A stretch of 64,000 bases of DNA. Origin: Streptantibioticus silvisoli. Its GTDB lineage: Bacteria; Actinomycetota; Actinomycetes; Streptomycetales; Streptomycetaceae. Of this stretch, positions 16,177 to 25,030 are shown piece by piece. Made by a program: the position numbers and the translations under genes. The stretch is from NCBI RefSeq assembly GCF_027947535.2, contig NZ_JAAGKO020000020.1:1-64000 (forward strand), read 5' to 3'. Within the stretch, counting starts at the first letter, position 1, and every line of letters starts with the position of its first letter. The notes under the pieces were generated by a model, which was not told where the DNA came from, searched no databases, and saw only the letters and a program-made list of their open reading frames with translations.

Positions 16177-18015
16177 ATGCAGGTACAACGTGTGATCTTG
16201 GAGAACTTCCGTGGCGTGAAGAGCGGGACCGTTCTTCTGGATGGTCACTCCTTGCTGGTCGGCTCGAACAGCGTCGGCAAGTCGACTGTGTGTGAGGGGC
16301 TAGAGCTTGTACTCGGCCCTGAACGCATGTTCCGACGGCCCGTGGTCGACGAGTACGACTTCTACGGCGGGTGCTACCAGGAACGGGATGGCAAGCTGCC
16401 CGAAGTGAGGATCGAGGTCGTCCTCACCCACCTGTCCGACGCCGCCGAGCGGCGATTCGGCGGCCATCTGCGCCGCTGGTCGACGCGGACGAGCGAATTC
16501 CTCGACTTGGTCCCCGACGCGGTCGAAGATGCCGAGACCGGCGAATGGTGCCTGCCGGTGGTCTTCCTCGGCCGCTACGACCCCCAGGAAGACGACTTCA
16601 TCGGGGGCACCTTCTTCGCACACCCCGAGAGCGTCCCGGATGGTCTTGGCGGGGAGGAGAGCGGGCTCGGTGCAGGGCTGAAGTCCTTCACCCGGGAGGA
16701 CAAGCGGAACTGTGGATTCCTCTATCTGCGGCCCAACCGAACCGGCAGCAGGGCGCTCACATTCCAGCGCGGCTCGCTACTGGACACGATCGTGCGGCTC
16801 GAGGCGGAGTTGGCGGGCCCGCTGTGGGAGAAGGCACTTCGTGACCTGGAGCAAGTCGTCGTCACCGCAGCCGAATCCGGATTCGGGAAGATCCGTACCG
16901 AGATACGCGACCGTGTCGACCGCTTCGTCAGCCTAGGCGACACCGCCGACCCGGTCGATCTAAGGGTGTCTGAACTGACCCGTGAACACTTGCGTGAGGT
17001 ACTGCGCCTGTTCATTGCTACCCAACCCGGACCGCACGCTGTCCCGTTCAACCGGCTAAGCACCGGATCGCTGAACCTGCTGGTGTTCGCCCTGCTCACG
17101 TACATCGCCGAACTCAAGGGCGATAAATCGGTGATCTTCGCGATGGAGGAGCCGGAGATCGCACTCCCGCCGCACGCGCAACGCCGTCTCATCGACTTCG
17201 TGGTCAAACGCATGGGCCAGGTGATCGTCACCTCCCATTCACCGTACGTGATCGAGAAGTTCGAGCCCTCCCGCATCGTCGTGATCAGCCGCGACCCAGA
17301 GGGCGTACTCAGCAGCAACCGTGTCATCCTGCCTGACGACTTCAAGCTGAAGAAGTACCGCGACAACCGCCGGCAGTTCGCCGAGGCTGTCCTGGGCCGT
17401 GCAGTACTTGTGGTGGAGGGCGCTGCGGAAGCGGCCCTGTTCCCGGCCGTCTCGGACGTGCTGGAAGCAGATCCTTCCGTCCCCGGCTACGTCCCCCTGG
17501 ACCTTGCAGGCGTCACGATCTTCGACGCTCAGAACGACGTCTCTGTGCCCCTCTTCGCCCCCGTATTCAAGGGGCTGGGCAAGCCGGTCTATGGAATCCA
17601 CGACCAGCCCGACAAGCCACTCGACGTGAAGACCGCCGCCAAGACCGCCGACTTCACGCACTACACAGTGCTGAACTATAAAAGCGTTGAGAAGCTGCTG
17701 GTCACTGAGGTACCGGTCGAGGCCCAGCGTCGCTTCCTGGCCGCTGCGGCCCAGCGCACGGACTACCCCTCCGGATGCGCCCGCCCCGACCCGTCTGCCA
17801 CGGACCCGGCGGTGAACACCCTCACATATGACGTGTTGTGGGCCCGCAAGGGTGACGGCTATGCCGCGCTGCTCATCGCCGAATGCCAGGGCCGCAGCCA
17901 ACTCCCTGACGTACTGGCCGATCTTCTTCTCCAGATCGACCGCGACCTGGGGACCTTCGCGAGCGGGAGCGAGACCAGCAGCACGGCTCACTCGGACGAG
18001 ACCGATGAAAATTGA
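16177..18015 (+). CDS. gajA: GajA-like OLD-family ATPase/TOPRIM nuclease (Gabija)
   Basis: 612-aa protein from the ATG at 16177 (AGGGGGG just upstream). The N-terminal SMC/ABC-type ATPase has Walker A GSNSVGKST at residues 30-38, a signature-like RLSTGSLNLLVFALL, Walker B KSVIFAMEEPEIALPP and an H-loop VIVTSHSPYVIEKF. The C-terminal half is a TOPRIM domain with the acidic motif VLVVEGAAEAALF (Glu about residue 414) and a later HDQPDKP acidic motif. This architecture, followed directly by a UvrD-like helicase gene, matches the Gabija anti-phage system, in which GajA is a nucleotide-sensing DNA-nicking enzyme. The downstream gene overlaps by 11 nt. A stand-alone class 2 OLD system is the alternative. 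Confidence 0.82.
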   Translation: MQVQRVILENFRGVKSGTVLLDGHSLLVGSNSVGKSTVCEGLELVLGPERMFRRPVVDEYDFYGGCYQERDGKLPEVRIEVVLTHLSDAAERRFGGHLRRWSTRTSEFLDLVPDAVEDAETGEWCLPVVFLGRYDPQEDDFIGGTFFAHPESVPDGLGGEESGLGAGLKSFTREDKRNCGFLYLRPNRTGSRALTFQRGSLLDTIVRLEAELAGPLWEKALRDLEQVVVTAAESGFGKIRTEIRDRVDRFVSLGDTADPVDLRVSELTREHLREVLRLFIATQPGPHAVPFNRLSTGSLNLLVFALLTYIAELKGDKSVIFAMEEPEIALPPHAQRRLIDFVVKRMGQVIVTSHSPYVIEKFEPSRIVVISRDPEGVLSSNRVILPDDFKLKKYRDNRRQFAEAVLGRAVLVVEGAAEAALFPAVSDVLEADPSVPGYVPLDLAGVTIFDAQNDVSVPLFAPVFKGLGKPVYGIHDQPDKPLDVKTAAKTADFTHYTVLNYKSVEKLLVTEVPVEAQRRFLAAAAQRTDYPSGCARPDPSATDPAVNTLTYDVLWARKGDGYAALLIAECQGRSQLPDVLADLLLQIDRDLGTFASGSETSSTAHSDETDEN

Positions 18016-19708
18016 CCCGGTCCGGCAAAAGATCCTCGATGCTCCCGGCCATCTCCTGATCGTCGGAGGCCCGGGCTGTGGCAAGACCACCATCGCTCTT
18101 CTCAAGGCCCAGGCGAGGCTGGGCGCCCTGGAAGCTGAACAGCGTGTACTTTTCATGAGCTTCTCGCGCGCCGCCGTACGCCAGATCACGGACCGGATGT
18201 CCGGAGTAATGGACCGGGCCAGCCACCAGCGCCTGGAAGTACGCACCTTTCACGCCTTCTTCCTCGACGTCGTACGCAGCCACGGACAACTGCTCACCGG
18301 TCGGCCGTCTTCTTTCATCCCGCCCGACCGCGAACGGCAGATCCAGGCCGACTTCGACGGCGACTGGCAGACCGAGCGTCGGCGCCTCGCGACCGAGGAG
18401 AGCCGCTACGTCTTCGACCTTCTCGCTGGCACAACGGCGAGCCTTTTGGAACGCAGCGCCGCCCTGCGGGCCCTTTACAGCAGCATTTACCCACTGATCG
18501 TCGTCGACGAGTTCCAGGACACCAACACCGACCAGTGGCGCGTGATCAAAGCTCTCAGCGGCGCATCCACCGTCATCTGCCTCGCCGACCCTGACCAACG
18601 AATATTCGACCACCTGGACGGTGTCGACGAGCACCGCCTCGATGATGCCGTGGCGTACCTCGCGCCCACGCCATTCGACTTGTCCAAGGACAACCACCGT
18701 AGCCCCGGCGGCGGACTACTCGACTACGCCAACGCCGTACTGAACAACACCCCCCATTCCGAGTCGGGCAACGTCCGCACCTGGACCTATACCCCGGGTT
18801 ACGGTGTTCCCTGGCAGGCTCGTGTCCACAAGGGCGTCATCGCCATGCAGGATTACCTCACCACCCAATTGGGGCGCACACCGGCCATCGCCGTCCTCGC
18901 GAGTGTCAACTCTCTTCTGGGCTCGGTCTCCGAGACCCTGGCCTCTGACACCGTCACCGGCGGCATCACACTTCCTGCCGTCGACCACGCTCTGCAATGG
19001 GATCCCGAACTGACCGCAGCAGCCGGCTACGTCGTGGCGTCGATCATGGAATGGCCTGGGCTGGCTCGCGTGGAGGCCGTCGCCCGGACCGTGCACTCCC
19101 TTGCGGACTTCTACCGGGTCAAGCTGACCGGTGGCGCAGCCAGCGCACGCGGCAAAATCAAAGCCATGGAGAACGGGCTCGTCGCATTCACATCCGGCAA
19201 GACGATCCGTTCCACGACTGTCAAGGCCGTGATCGCTGTCTACGACGCTGGGATTTCCTACATCGGGCAACCGGTCGCCGACTGGCAGACCGCTCGTGAC
19301 CGCCTCCATGGCTCCAGCGAACTCGGAGAAGTTCTCAAGCACGCGCGCCTGTTGCGTCTACTCAACGCTACTGATGCGCTGGCCTGGGGCCTGTCTGATG
19401 TCTGGGACGGCCAGTCCACCTACAGAGACGCGTCAGCCACGGTCCGCGCCGTCCTTGCCGCCGAATCCCTCAATGCAGCCCAGCAAGCAGCAGAACCCGT
19501 CTCCCTGATGAGCATGCACCGCTCCAAAGGCAAGGAATTTGACGGTGTCGTCGTCGTTGAAGGACCGTATACAGGTGCTCTGCTCGACCGCAGTTGGGAT
19601 CCGGAACGTCTCCGCGCCCAGCGACGCCTCCTACGCGTGGCCATCACGCGAGCACGCTCTGTGGTTCTTTTCGTCCGCCCCCAAGGCAGCCAACGGCTCA
19701 CAGGCTGA
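18005..19708 (+). CDS. gajB: GajB-like UvrD/PcrA-family helicase (Gabija)
   Basis: 567-aa SF1 helicase. Motif I is GGPGCGKTT at residues 21-29. Motif Ia is followed by FMSFSRAAVRQI, motif II is LIVVDEFQDTN near residue 167, and motif III is CLADPDQRIF. A motif V-like MHRSKGKEFDGVVVVEGPY and motif VI RRLLRVAITRAR are near the C-terminus. The ATG at 18005 lies inside the end of the gajA-like gene, so the two are translationally coupled. In Gabija, GajB senses single-stranded DNA or ends and assists GajA. Its length is somewhat greater than the roughly 500 aa of the founding GajB, within normal family variation. Confidence 0.82.
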   Translation: MKIDPVRQKILDAPGHLLIVGGPGCGKTTIALLKAQARLGALEAEQRVLFMSFSRAAVRQITDRMSGVMDRASHQRLEVRTFHAFFLDVVRSHGQLLTGRPSSFIPPDRERQIQADFDGDWQTERRRLATEESRYVFDLLAGTTASLLERSAALRALYSSIYPLIVVDEFQDTNTDQWRVIKALSGASTVICLADPDQRIFDHLDGVDEHRLDDAVAYLAPTPFDLSKDNHRSPGGGLLDYANAVLNNTPHSESGNVRTWTYTPGYGVPWQARVHKGVIAMQDYLTTQLGRTPAIAVLASVNSLLGSVSETLASDTVTGGITLPAVDHALQWDPELTAAAGYVVASIMEWPGLARVEAVARTVHSLADFYRVKLTGGAASARGKIKAMENGLVAFTSGKTIRSTTVKAVIAVYDAGISYIGQPVADWQTARDRLHGSSELGEVLKHARLLRLLNATDALAWGLSDVWDGQSTYRDASATVRAVLAAESLNAAQQAAEPVSLMSMHRSKGKEFDGVVVVEGPYTGALLDRSWDPERLRAQRRLLRVAITRARSVVLFVRPQGSQRLTG

Positions 19709-20046
19709 TCCCTTCCTTCGACATTGCGCAGGACGATGCGGTCGCCGAAGCGAGCATTGACGACCACGGCAGAGCCCTTGGCTCAGCAAGAGGAAGTCCC
19801 GGACATGCCGTGACTCGTCGAACCGTCGTGTCTTTGCGGCCAGAAAGGGGGAGGCAAACCACACCACAGCGGGACCGCTCAATGAGCACGAGACGTCCGG
19901 CGCCAACCACGACTCGAATGCGACGCGCTATCCGGTCGCTGACGGACAGCCCCCATCGTTGTCGACCACCTCACGGCCACCGTGAACCAGAGCCACGTCC
20001 CGCTCAAGCTGAGTGCTACGCCAGCAAGCGGGAACAGACGATTGGC
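19709..20046. other. Intergenic region between Gabija and the leftward accessory block
   Basis: The 338 bp separate convergent gene sets. Open frames here are Arg/Pro-rich and unsupported. I see no strong terminator hairpin, no repeat and no recognisable RNA. It probably holds only the ends of two converging transcripts. Confidence 0.4.
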
Positions 20047-20535
20047 TCAGGCGTCCTCGGCGCCCGTTAGGAGCGCAAGCAGCGTTCTGCCAGGCATCGT
20101 CGCCCGCGCCTGCACCGGCACCTCGAAAACCTCCGGGTCGCCGAACACCGGCTCACCGTTCGGCCGGCGGCCGACCGGCACCAGGCCGTAGTCGACGCCG
20201 TCGCCCGCATCGTAGGTCATCCACGTGATGACCTCGTGCTCGCCCTGCCGCAGCGGGAGGTTCGAGACGGCGCGGGCGGCGACGCCCTCTTCCACGATGA
20301 GCCAGACCTGTGACACCGCGAAGGCGAACCGCTGGACGGCGATCCCGCGGGCCTGCTCGGCGGCGCGGTGCTCGAAGGCGGTGGCGGTCTCGTCGTCCCG
20401 GAGGTAGTCGTACTCCTCCATGACGACGGTGCGGTGCCCCTCCAGCGCGACGACGGCCGGGCAGTCCCGTTCACGGACGGCACGTTGCACCCTGCCGACG
20501 ACGTCAAGAAGGAGTTCGCGGCACGCGTCATTCAC
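20047..20535 (-). CDS. Hypothetical protein
   Basis: 162-aa acidic soluble protein of no family I recognise. It has alternating strand-like segments such as CPAVVALEGHRTVVMEEYDY and VSQVWLIVEEG, and a clean codon bias. Its ATG lies 8 nt inside the upstream gene's end, so the two are co-translated. The gene belongs to the leftward accessory block of the element. A structural or DNA-maintenance role would be a guess. Confidence 0.65.
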   Translation of the reverse strand: MNDACRELLLDVVGRVQRAVRERDCPAVVALEGHRTVVMEEYDYLRDDETATAFEHRAAEQARGIAVQRFAFAVSQVWLIVEEGVAARAVSNLPLRQGEHEVITWMTYDAGDGVDYGLVPVGRRPNGEPVFGDPEVFEVPVQARATMPGRTLLALLTGAEDA

Positions 20536-20773
20536 GACGGGAGTCCCCGTCCTGCTCGACGTCCCGCATCTTGAAGTCGTGGTAGACGTCCATGGTCTGA
20601 ACGGCGGCGCGGTCTCCGAGGTGCGACGCGCGGAGCAGCGTGCGCGTCAGCTCGCTCCGGTTTCGGACGCCGGCTCGCGTCGGGGTCTCGTCCACCTCGC
20701 GGCCGTCCAGCTTGGCCAGCTCCTCCGCGAGTTCCGCGACCGTCTGCCGGGCCGCGCTCAGGTCGATACGCAC
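20528..20773 (-). CDS. Small hypothetical protein
   Basis: 81-aa highly charged protein. The N-terminal half (SAARQTVAELAEELAKLDGR) is predicted to be a coiled helix, and the second half is polar (NRSELTRTLLRASHLG). Its end overlaps the start of the 162-aa gene downstream, so the two probably form an operon. No family recognised. Confidence 0.6.
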   Translation of the reverse strand: MRIDLSAARQTVAELAEELAKLDGREVDETPTRAGVRNRSELTRTLLRASHLGDRAAVQTMDVYHDFKMRDVEQDGDSRRE

Positions 20774-20866
20774 TCGGTCCTCCTGGATGGGGTGGGCGAT
20801 CGCAACCCTAGCCTTGAGGTCGGTAGCGCGCAGTCAGCGACCCGAGGCGGCCGGGGCCTGACGCAC

Positions 20867-21760
20867 TTACTGATCTGGCAGCGTGACGGGGAAACCGGCG
20901 ACGTACTCGACGCCGTGCTCGGGCGGGATCGGCTCACCGGTTTCCGGGTCCGTGCAGTAGGCGGCGAACACCTGGGCCGCGGTGAGCGGGCGCAGCCGGC
21001 CCTCGCGGATGGTCCATCCGCGGACCACCTCGCTGGTCTCGCCCTCCGCGGCCGTTGTGCGGGCCACGACGCCGGCGATGCCTCCGGTCCGTAGCCCGGC
21101 CGCGACGTGAATGGTGAAAGCGAGGACGTCCTCCTCGGACAGGCGGTGGTCACTGCCGCCGTCGCTGCGTACCGCGTGGAGTTTGGCCAGCAGCGGCCCG
21201 GTCTCGTCAATGACATTGCACACGAGGTGGTGGGTACCGGTCCCGAGGCCGTGGAGCAGCCCTCCGACAGCGCTCCTGGCGCGGTCGAGGAATTCGTACG
21301 GAGGCACCCCATCGAGGGAGGATGAACCGATGATCTCGACGGCCCTCTTGAGGTGCAGTCGCTTCTCGACCGTCTCCACGAGGTCTTCGATCACATCGGT
21401 GACCTCGTCGCCGTCGTACGGAAGTCCGACATGGTGGACAGCGGCCCCTGCCGCGTACCGGGAACGGCTGGTCGGTGAGTCGGGCTCCAGTTCCTCGTGG
21501 GCGCAGAAGGCCGCGAAGCCGACCGGGTCGAACAGGGTGACGTACGCGCCGGAGGTCTCCATCAGCGAGTCCAGGAGGGCTTGCATCTGGATCAGGTAGG
21601 CGTCGTAGTCGGTGCCCCGGAACGAGCGGTACTGCTGGCGCATCGTCTCGAAGTCGCCCGGTGTGGCCAGCAGGGCGACCACATGGCCGACGTCCTTGCG
21701 GACGCGGCGCAGGTTCGCGGGCCTGGAGCGCGCCGTCTGGTCCGTGGCAGGAGCGTTCAC
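20867..21760 (-). CDS. Hypothetical protein
   Basis: 297-aa soluble protein from a GTG at 21760, chosen because AGGAGGAGAC precedes it and it overlaps the upstream stop (GTGA); the longer frame above it is a shadow. It has a helical N-terminal region (RRVRKDVGHVVALLATPGDF), then FEFL-type mixed segments and a C-terminal part with ETGEPIPPEHGVEYVAGF. No catalytic motif or known domain is evident. Tight coupling to the next upstream gene suggests a shared function. Confidence 0.6.
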   Translation of the reverse strand: MNAPATDQTARSRPANLRRVRKDVGHVVALLATPGDFETMRQQYRSFRGTDYDAYLIQMQALLDSLMETSGAYVTLFDPVGFAAFCAHEELEPDSPTSRSRYAAGAAVHHVGLPYDGDEVTDVIEDLVETVEKRLHLKRAVEIIGSSSLDGVPPYEFLDRARSAVGGLLHGLGTGTHHLVCNVIDETGPLLAKLHAVRSDGGSDHRLSEEDVLAFTIHVAAGLRTGGIAGVVARTTAAEGETSEVVRGWTIREGRLRPLTAAQVFAAYCTDPETGEPIPPEHGVEYVAGFPVTLPDQ

Positions 21761-22203
21761 GTCTCCTCCTGGCGGGTTCCGAAGTTCTCGGAGAAGAAGA
21801 CAAAGGGTTCCTGCTCGGGGTACTCGACGGCAACGAGGCCCGGAGCAACGGCGACGCGATGACCCTCCGCCGCGTAGGTCCCGACCAGCTGCTGAACGAG
21901 CGCCGGGGTCGCGGCCTCCATGTAGCTCGCATAGTCGAAGGGCTTGAACCAGCAGAGGTCGCTCAGGGCCGCGCATGCCTGGGTGATCTCCTCGGCATCA
22001 CTGTGACCCCAGTCGAGCACGAGGGGTATGAGCGTGGCGTAGGCCGTGCCCTTGGACATCAGCCGGAGCGGGGACGACAGGTCGTTCCGCTCCGCGTGGA
22101 TCAGGCACCGCGTTGCCGCTTCCTCGTTCAGCAGCTGTATTCGGTACTTGGGGTCGTACGACTCGTCATGGTGCAGCAGGGCGAACCAGCGGCGGGTTTC
22201 CAT
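21757..22203 (-). CDS. Hypothetical protein
   Basis: 148-aa soluble protein with AAAGGAG about 8 nt before its ATG. It contains RRWFALLHHDESYDPKYRIQ, a helical middle, and a C-terminal strand-rich part (HRVAVAPGLVAVEYPEQEPF). I do not recognise the family. It is the first gene of a two- to four-gene leftward unit and lies 131 nt downstream of the tRNA gene in the same orientation, so the tRNA and these genes may share a transcript. Confidence 0.6.
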   Translation of the reverse strand: METRRWFALLHHDESYDPKYRIQLLNEEAATRCLIHAERNDLSSPLRLMSKGTAYATLIPLVLDWGHSDAEEITQACAALSDLCWFKPFDYASYMEAATPALVQQLVGTYAAEGHRVAVAPGLVAVEYPEQEPFVFFSENFGTRQEET

Positions 22204-22333
22204 GAACGCGGCTCCTTTCAGGGTGGGTGCGCCGGCTGAGCGGCGGGGAGTGGGATGCGGAGCGGCAGCGGTCCCGGCCGGGTGTGACCGCGCCCGTTGA
22301 TGGGGCGGTCCGCGCGGGAGAGGGCTCCGGCTG

Positions 22334-22407
22334 TGGTTGCGGCGGGACTCGAACCCGCGACACGACGCTTATAAGTGCGCCTGCTCTGCCAACTGAGCTA
22401 CGCAACC
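22334..22407 (-). tRNA. tRNA with 8-nt anticodon loop, probable Ile (UAU)
   Basis: Read leftward, the acceptor arm GGTTGCG/CGCAACC is a perfect 7-bp helix. The D arm GCTC/GAGC and T arm GCGGG/CCCGC around TTCGAGT are also perfect. The anticodon stem GGCGC/GCGTC (one G-U) closes the loop ACTTATAA, which is 8 nt instead of 7. Placing T33 at the first T gives anticodon UAU, which would read the rare AUA Ile codon. The discriminator is A and CCA is not encoded. All other arms are canonical, so the gene does not look decayed. It lies inside the accessory block, not at an element end. Confidence 0.85.
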
Positions 22408-22472
22408 GGGTAGATGGGACGACGCTGTTCGATCAGCCGGGGCACGAACCACCGCGGTGGCCGTGTCCGGTC

Positions 22473-22814
22473 TCAGTTCTCGGCGTCGAAATGGAAGGTG
22501 TAGGAGAAGATCACTCGGCGGGGGTCGGCGTCGCTGAGGAAGTGCAGCGTGTCGCCCTCGACCCTGGCCAGCGGTGCCTTCGGCCAGTCAGCCCACCAGA
22601 CGCCGTTGTCCTCAGCCCGCGTGGCGAGTCGGCGAGTCTGGACCTGGTCGACCGTGCGCTCTCCGGACAGCCGGGGATAGAGGTTGTTGACCACGGTGAC
22701 CCGCTGACCGGCGGCAACGCGCCTTTTGAAGGCCGCCAGACTCACCGCGCCCTTCCCCCGTGGCCGGGTCGTGTCAGAGGCAGCGGGCTGTACCTCGGGC
22801 ATGTTGCGTTTCAT
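22473..22814 (-). CDS. Small hypothetical protein
   Basis: 113-aa basic protein from the ATG at 22814, which follows AAAAGGAA; the upstream frame is Arg/Pro-rich and unlikely. The C-terminal part has strand-like segments with conserved-looking aromatics (NGVWWADWPKAPLARVEGDT then FHFDAEN). No family recognised. It is in the same orientation as its DUF4262-like and DUF932-like neighbours and is probably co-transcribed with them. Confidence 0.6.
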   Translation of the reverse strand: MKRNMPEVQPAASDTTRPRGKGAVSLAAFKRRVAAGQRVTVVNNLYPRLSGERTVDQVQTRRLATRAEDNGVWWADWPKAPLARVEGDTLHFLSDADPRRVIFSYTFHFDAEN

Positions 22815-22882
22815 GGAACGGTTCCTTTTCAGCTGAGGGGCGGGGGCGGCCGGGGACGACCGGCCGCCCCCGCCGGTGCGGC

Positions 22883-23329
22883 TCACAGCAGCCGCTGTCC
22901 GGCGGCGGAAACGCCGTATCCGTGTTCCTGGTCGCCGGGGAAGTGGCCCTTGGCGTCCGGCCAGACGGCCTGCCACGCGGGCGGGTCGAACCCGTAGAGC
23001 GCGCCGACGATGCCCAGCGCGTCGGGGCCCTGGACCGGTCGGAGCTGGATGTCGTAGCCGGCGATGATCCCCGGGACCCGAAGGTCCGCGACCGGCTGCA
23101 CCGCCTCGCGGCGCAGGTGCTCGGACAGACGCCGCAGGACCACCGCCGTGGCGCTGGCGTCGAGGCCGCAGACGGCGAGTTCGTAGCCGTCGCTCTCGTG
23201 CAGGCCCACGGTGTAGCCGTACGGCGCTGCCCCGGTGGCGGGGTCGCCGAACACGTACTGCGCGGCGTACCCGTCGCGTTCGATCCGCTCGCGGAGCATG
23301 AGGAGGTAGGTGTCGTACTTGTCGTTCAC
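22883..23329 (-). CDS. DUF4262-like protein
   Basis: 148-aa protein. The N-terminus contains APYGYTVGLHESDGYELAVC, which matches the DUF4262 family pattern (YTVGL, then a Gly-rich turn and a hydrophobic strand). The function of that family is not known to me; it is common on actinobacterial plasmids and elements. Its ATG lies 11 nt after the end of the DUF932-like gene, so the pair is one transcription unit. Confidence 0.7.
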   Translation of the reverse strand: MNDKYDTYLLMLRERIERDGYAAQYVFGDPATGAAPYGYTVGLHESDGYELAVCGLDASATAVVLRRLSEHLRREAVQPVADLRVPGIIAGYDIQLRPVQGPDALGIVGALYGFDPPAWQAVWPDAKGHFPGDQEHGYGVSAAGQRLL

Positions 23330-23340
23330 GCGGTGCCCTC

Positions 23341-24522
23341 TCAGCGCCGGGTCTGGAGCATGAGGCGACGGTGGGCGGTCGACTTCACGTCGTCGTCCGT
23401 GCCCTCGATCAGCCGCAGGCCGCGGGCGCCGAGCGGGTCGCCCTTCAGGCCGGACGCTGCGCTGGGCCGGATGGGCGCGAGGTGGTCGAGGTAGTCGGTG
23501 ACGGCACGCTCAGCGGCGTAGGCCGTGCGCCCGACGCGTTCGCTCTCTTTCGCGAAGACCCCGCGCAGTTGCTCCTTGCGGGTGGCCGCGGTCTTCAGCA
23601 CCCGTGCGGTGGCCGTCGGGTCGACCGGCCACAGGCCGTCCACGAGCTTGGTGAACTCGTCGACCGCCAGGTCCGTCCGGGCGAGCACGGTTTCTTCGCC
23701 GGCCCACTGGTCGAAGTACCGCACGGACAGCCCGAGCGTCCGCTGCGCCTCGCGCACCTTGTCCGTGGCGTTGCGGGTATGCCGCACCGACCAGCTGGTG
23801 ACCGCGTCGCGCAGGGCGAACCGTTCCGTGTTCCCGCAGACCGGCCGCCACGGAGTGACCACGGCCCGGAACGACGAGGACCCGTCGTGCGAGTTCACGG
23901 CAACGATGAACGGCAGGATCTCGTCGTTGATCCCCGCCGCGTCCACCGTGACGTTCTCCGGCAGGCGCAGGGAGACGAAGGTCTTCTTGCCGTCCCGCAA
24001 CGCGCCGGTCGACTCCCAGGTCACGTTGAAGTCGTTCACCAACTCCTGAAGGAACTCGAACGCCTCGCGGTTCTGGATCACCTGGTAGTTCTCGCCGACC
24101 ACGCCCAGCGGGGCGCCGGTGTCGGAGCGGACGGTGTGCCGCTGGCCCGGGTGCACGCGGGTCCCGTCGCCCCAGGGGTACAGGGCGGGCACGGTCTCGA
24201 CCTGGTAGTCGATGCCGCCGAGGTCCAGGACGGTGTCGATGTCCTGGACCCCGCCGGGTATCACTTGGCCGAGGCCGTGCCAGGCAGGCACGGCCGAGTA
24301 CAGGGCCGCGCTGCCCAAAGACATGTCGAGACCGTGCTGCGGTTGGCCCGCGGCGGTCAGGATCTCCCCGGTGTCCCAGCCGCTCAGGACCCGGTACCGG
24401 CCGTCCGGCAGCCGCTCCACCGTGCCGTCGGTGATCCGCTGCTGGAGTTCGGCCGCCCAGTTCCGGGCGGCCTCGACCTGTCCGGCCCGCTCCCGGGCGA
24501 ACGCGTCGTTCACGTCGATCAT
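23341..24522 (-). CDS. DUF932 / phage-plasmid-like protein
   Basis: 393-aa protein with the typical DUF932 layout: SAVPAWHGLGQVIP near the N-terminus, DYQVETVPALYPWGDGTRVH, then GVVGENYQVIQNREAFEFLQ, and the later VNSHDGSSSFRAVVTPWRPV followed by CGNT. DUF932 proteins are widespread on phages and conjugative plasmids and have been discussed as anti-restriction-like or establishment factors; the mechanism is uncertain. One copy of the 36-bp bipartite element ends 66 nt upstream in promoter orientation, so this gene may be expressed from it. Confidence 0.85.
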   Translation of the reverse strand: MIDVNDAFARERAGQVEAARNWAAELQQRITDGTVERLPDGRYRVLSGWDTGEILTAAGQPQHGLDMSLGSAALYSAVPAWHGLGQVIPGGVQDIDTVLDLGGIDYQVETVPALYPWGDGTRVHPGQRHTVRSDTGAPLGVVGENYQVIQNREAFEFLQELVNDFNVTWESTGALRDGKKTFVSLRLPENVTVDAAGINDEILPFIVAVNSHDGSSSFRAVVTPWRPVCGNTERFALRDAVTSWSVRHTRNATDKVREAQRTLGLSVRYFDQWAGEETVLARTDLAVDEFTKLVDGLWPVDPTATARVLKTAATRKEQLRGVFAKESERVGRTAYAAERAVTDYLDHLAPIRPSAASGLKGDPLGARGLRLIEGTDDDVKSTAHRRLMLQTRR

Positions 24523-24587
24523 GTGGATTCCTCTCGTGGGTTTTTCGGCATGCCTGTGACCGCCGCGAGGCGTTGAGGGGGCGGTAC

Positions 24588-24623
24588 CTAAATACGGAAG
24601 TCGAAGACGCCCGATTCCCGATC
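24588..24623 (-). repeat. Bipartite 36-bp element, copy A (promoter-like)
   Basis: On the + strand CTAAATACGG, 14 nt, CGATTCCCGATC. Read leftward this is GATCGGGAATCG-N14-CCGTATTTAG, that is GGGAAT with an 18-nt gap to GTA, very close to the Streptomyces sigma-R type consensus GGAAT-N18-GTT. It lies 66 nt before the DUF932-like start. Three other copies have exactly the same spacing. Confidence 0.7.
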
Positions 24624-24643
24624 ACCGGGGAAAGGGCAGGATT

Positions 24644-25000
24644 TCAGCTGTCGCCGGTGGTCGGCTTGGAGCCGCCGAAGACACGCACCGTGTGCTCCTG
24701 GTCTTCATCAGGGAGGTGAAACGGAAGTTCATCGATCCCGTCGCGCACGGCGCGGGCGAGCCGGTGCCAGCCGTCAATGAGGAGAACAAGTCCTCCGACA
24801 TCGGCAATCCGAACGAGAATGAGAGGACGCCGGAGGTCGACGGAGTCAATGTGGCCGTCATCAAGTGCGATGATCCCGAGGTGCTTGGACCAGTCGCCGA
24901 CGCCCAGTTTCCCGGCCGGGAGGTCGCGGGCGAATTCCTGAGCCTTGGTCACGTTCCATCGGTAGGACAGGAACTGGAAATATTCGCTGTTGTCGTTCAT
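24644..25000 (-). CDS. Hypothetical protein, ParB/Srx-like possibility
   Basis: 118-aa soluble protein with AAGGGGAG directly before its ATG. It has VTKAQEFARDLPAGKLGVGD, then DDGHIDSVDLRRPLILVRIA, GGLVLLIDGWHRLARAVRDG and ELPFHL. The order of strands and the DGWHRL-type motif recall the ParB/sulfiredoxin nuclease-like fold (GxHR motif), as in small plasmid-borne ParB-like proteins. The match is by pattern only. Confidence 0.55.
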   Translation of the reverse strand: MNDNSEYFQFLSYRWNVTKAQEFARDLPAGKLGVGDWSKHLGIIALDDGHIDSVDLRRPLILVRIADVGGLVLLIDGWHRLARAVRDGIDELPFHLPDEDQEHTVRVFGGSKPTTGDS

Positions 25001-25030
25001 CTCCCCTTCCCCGGGTGTGTGGTGAGCGGG

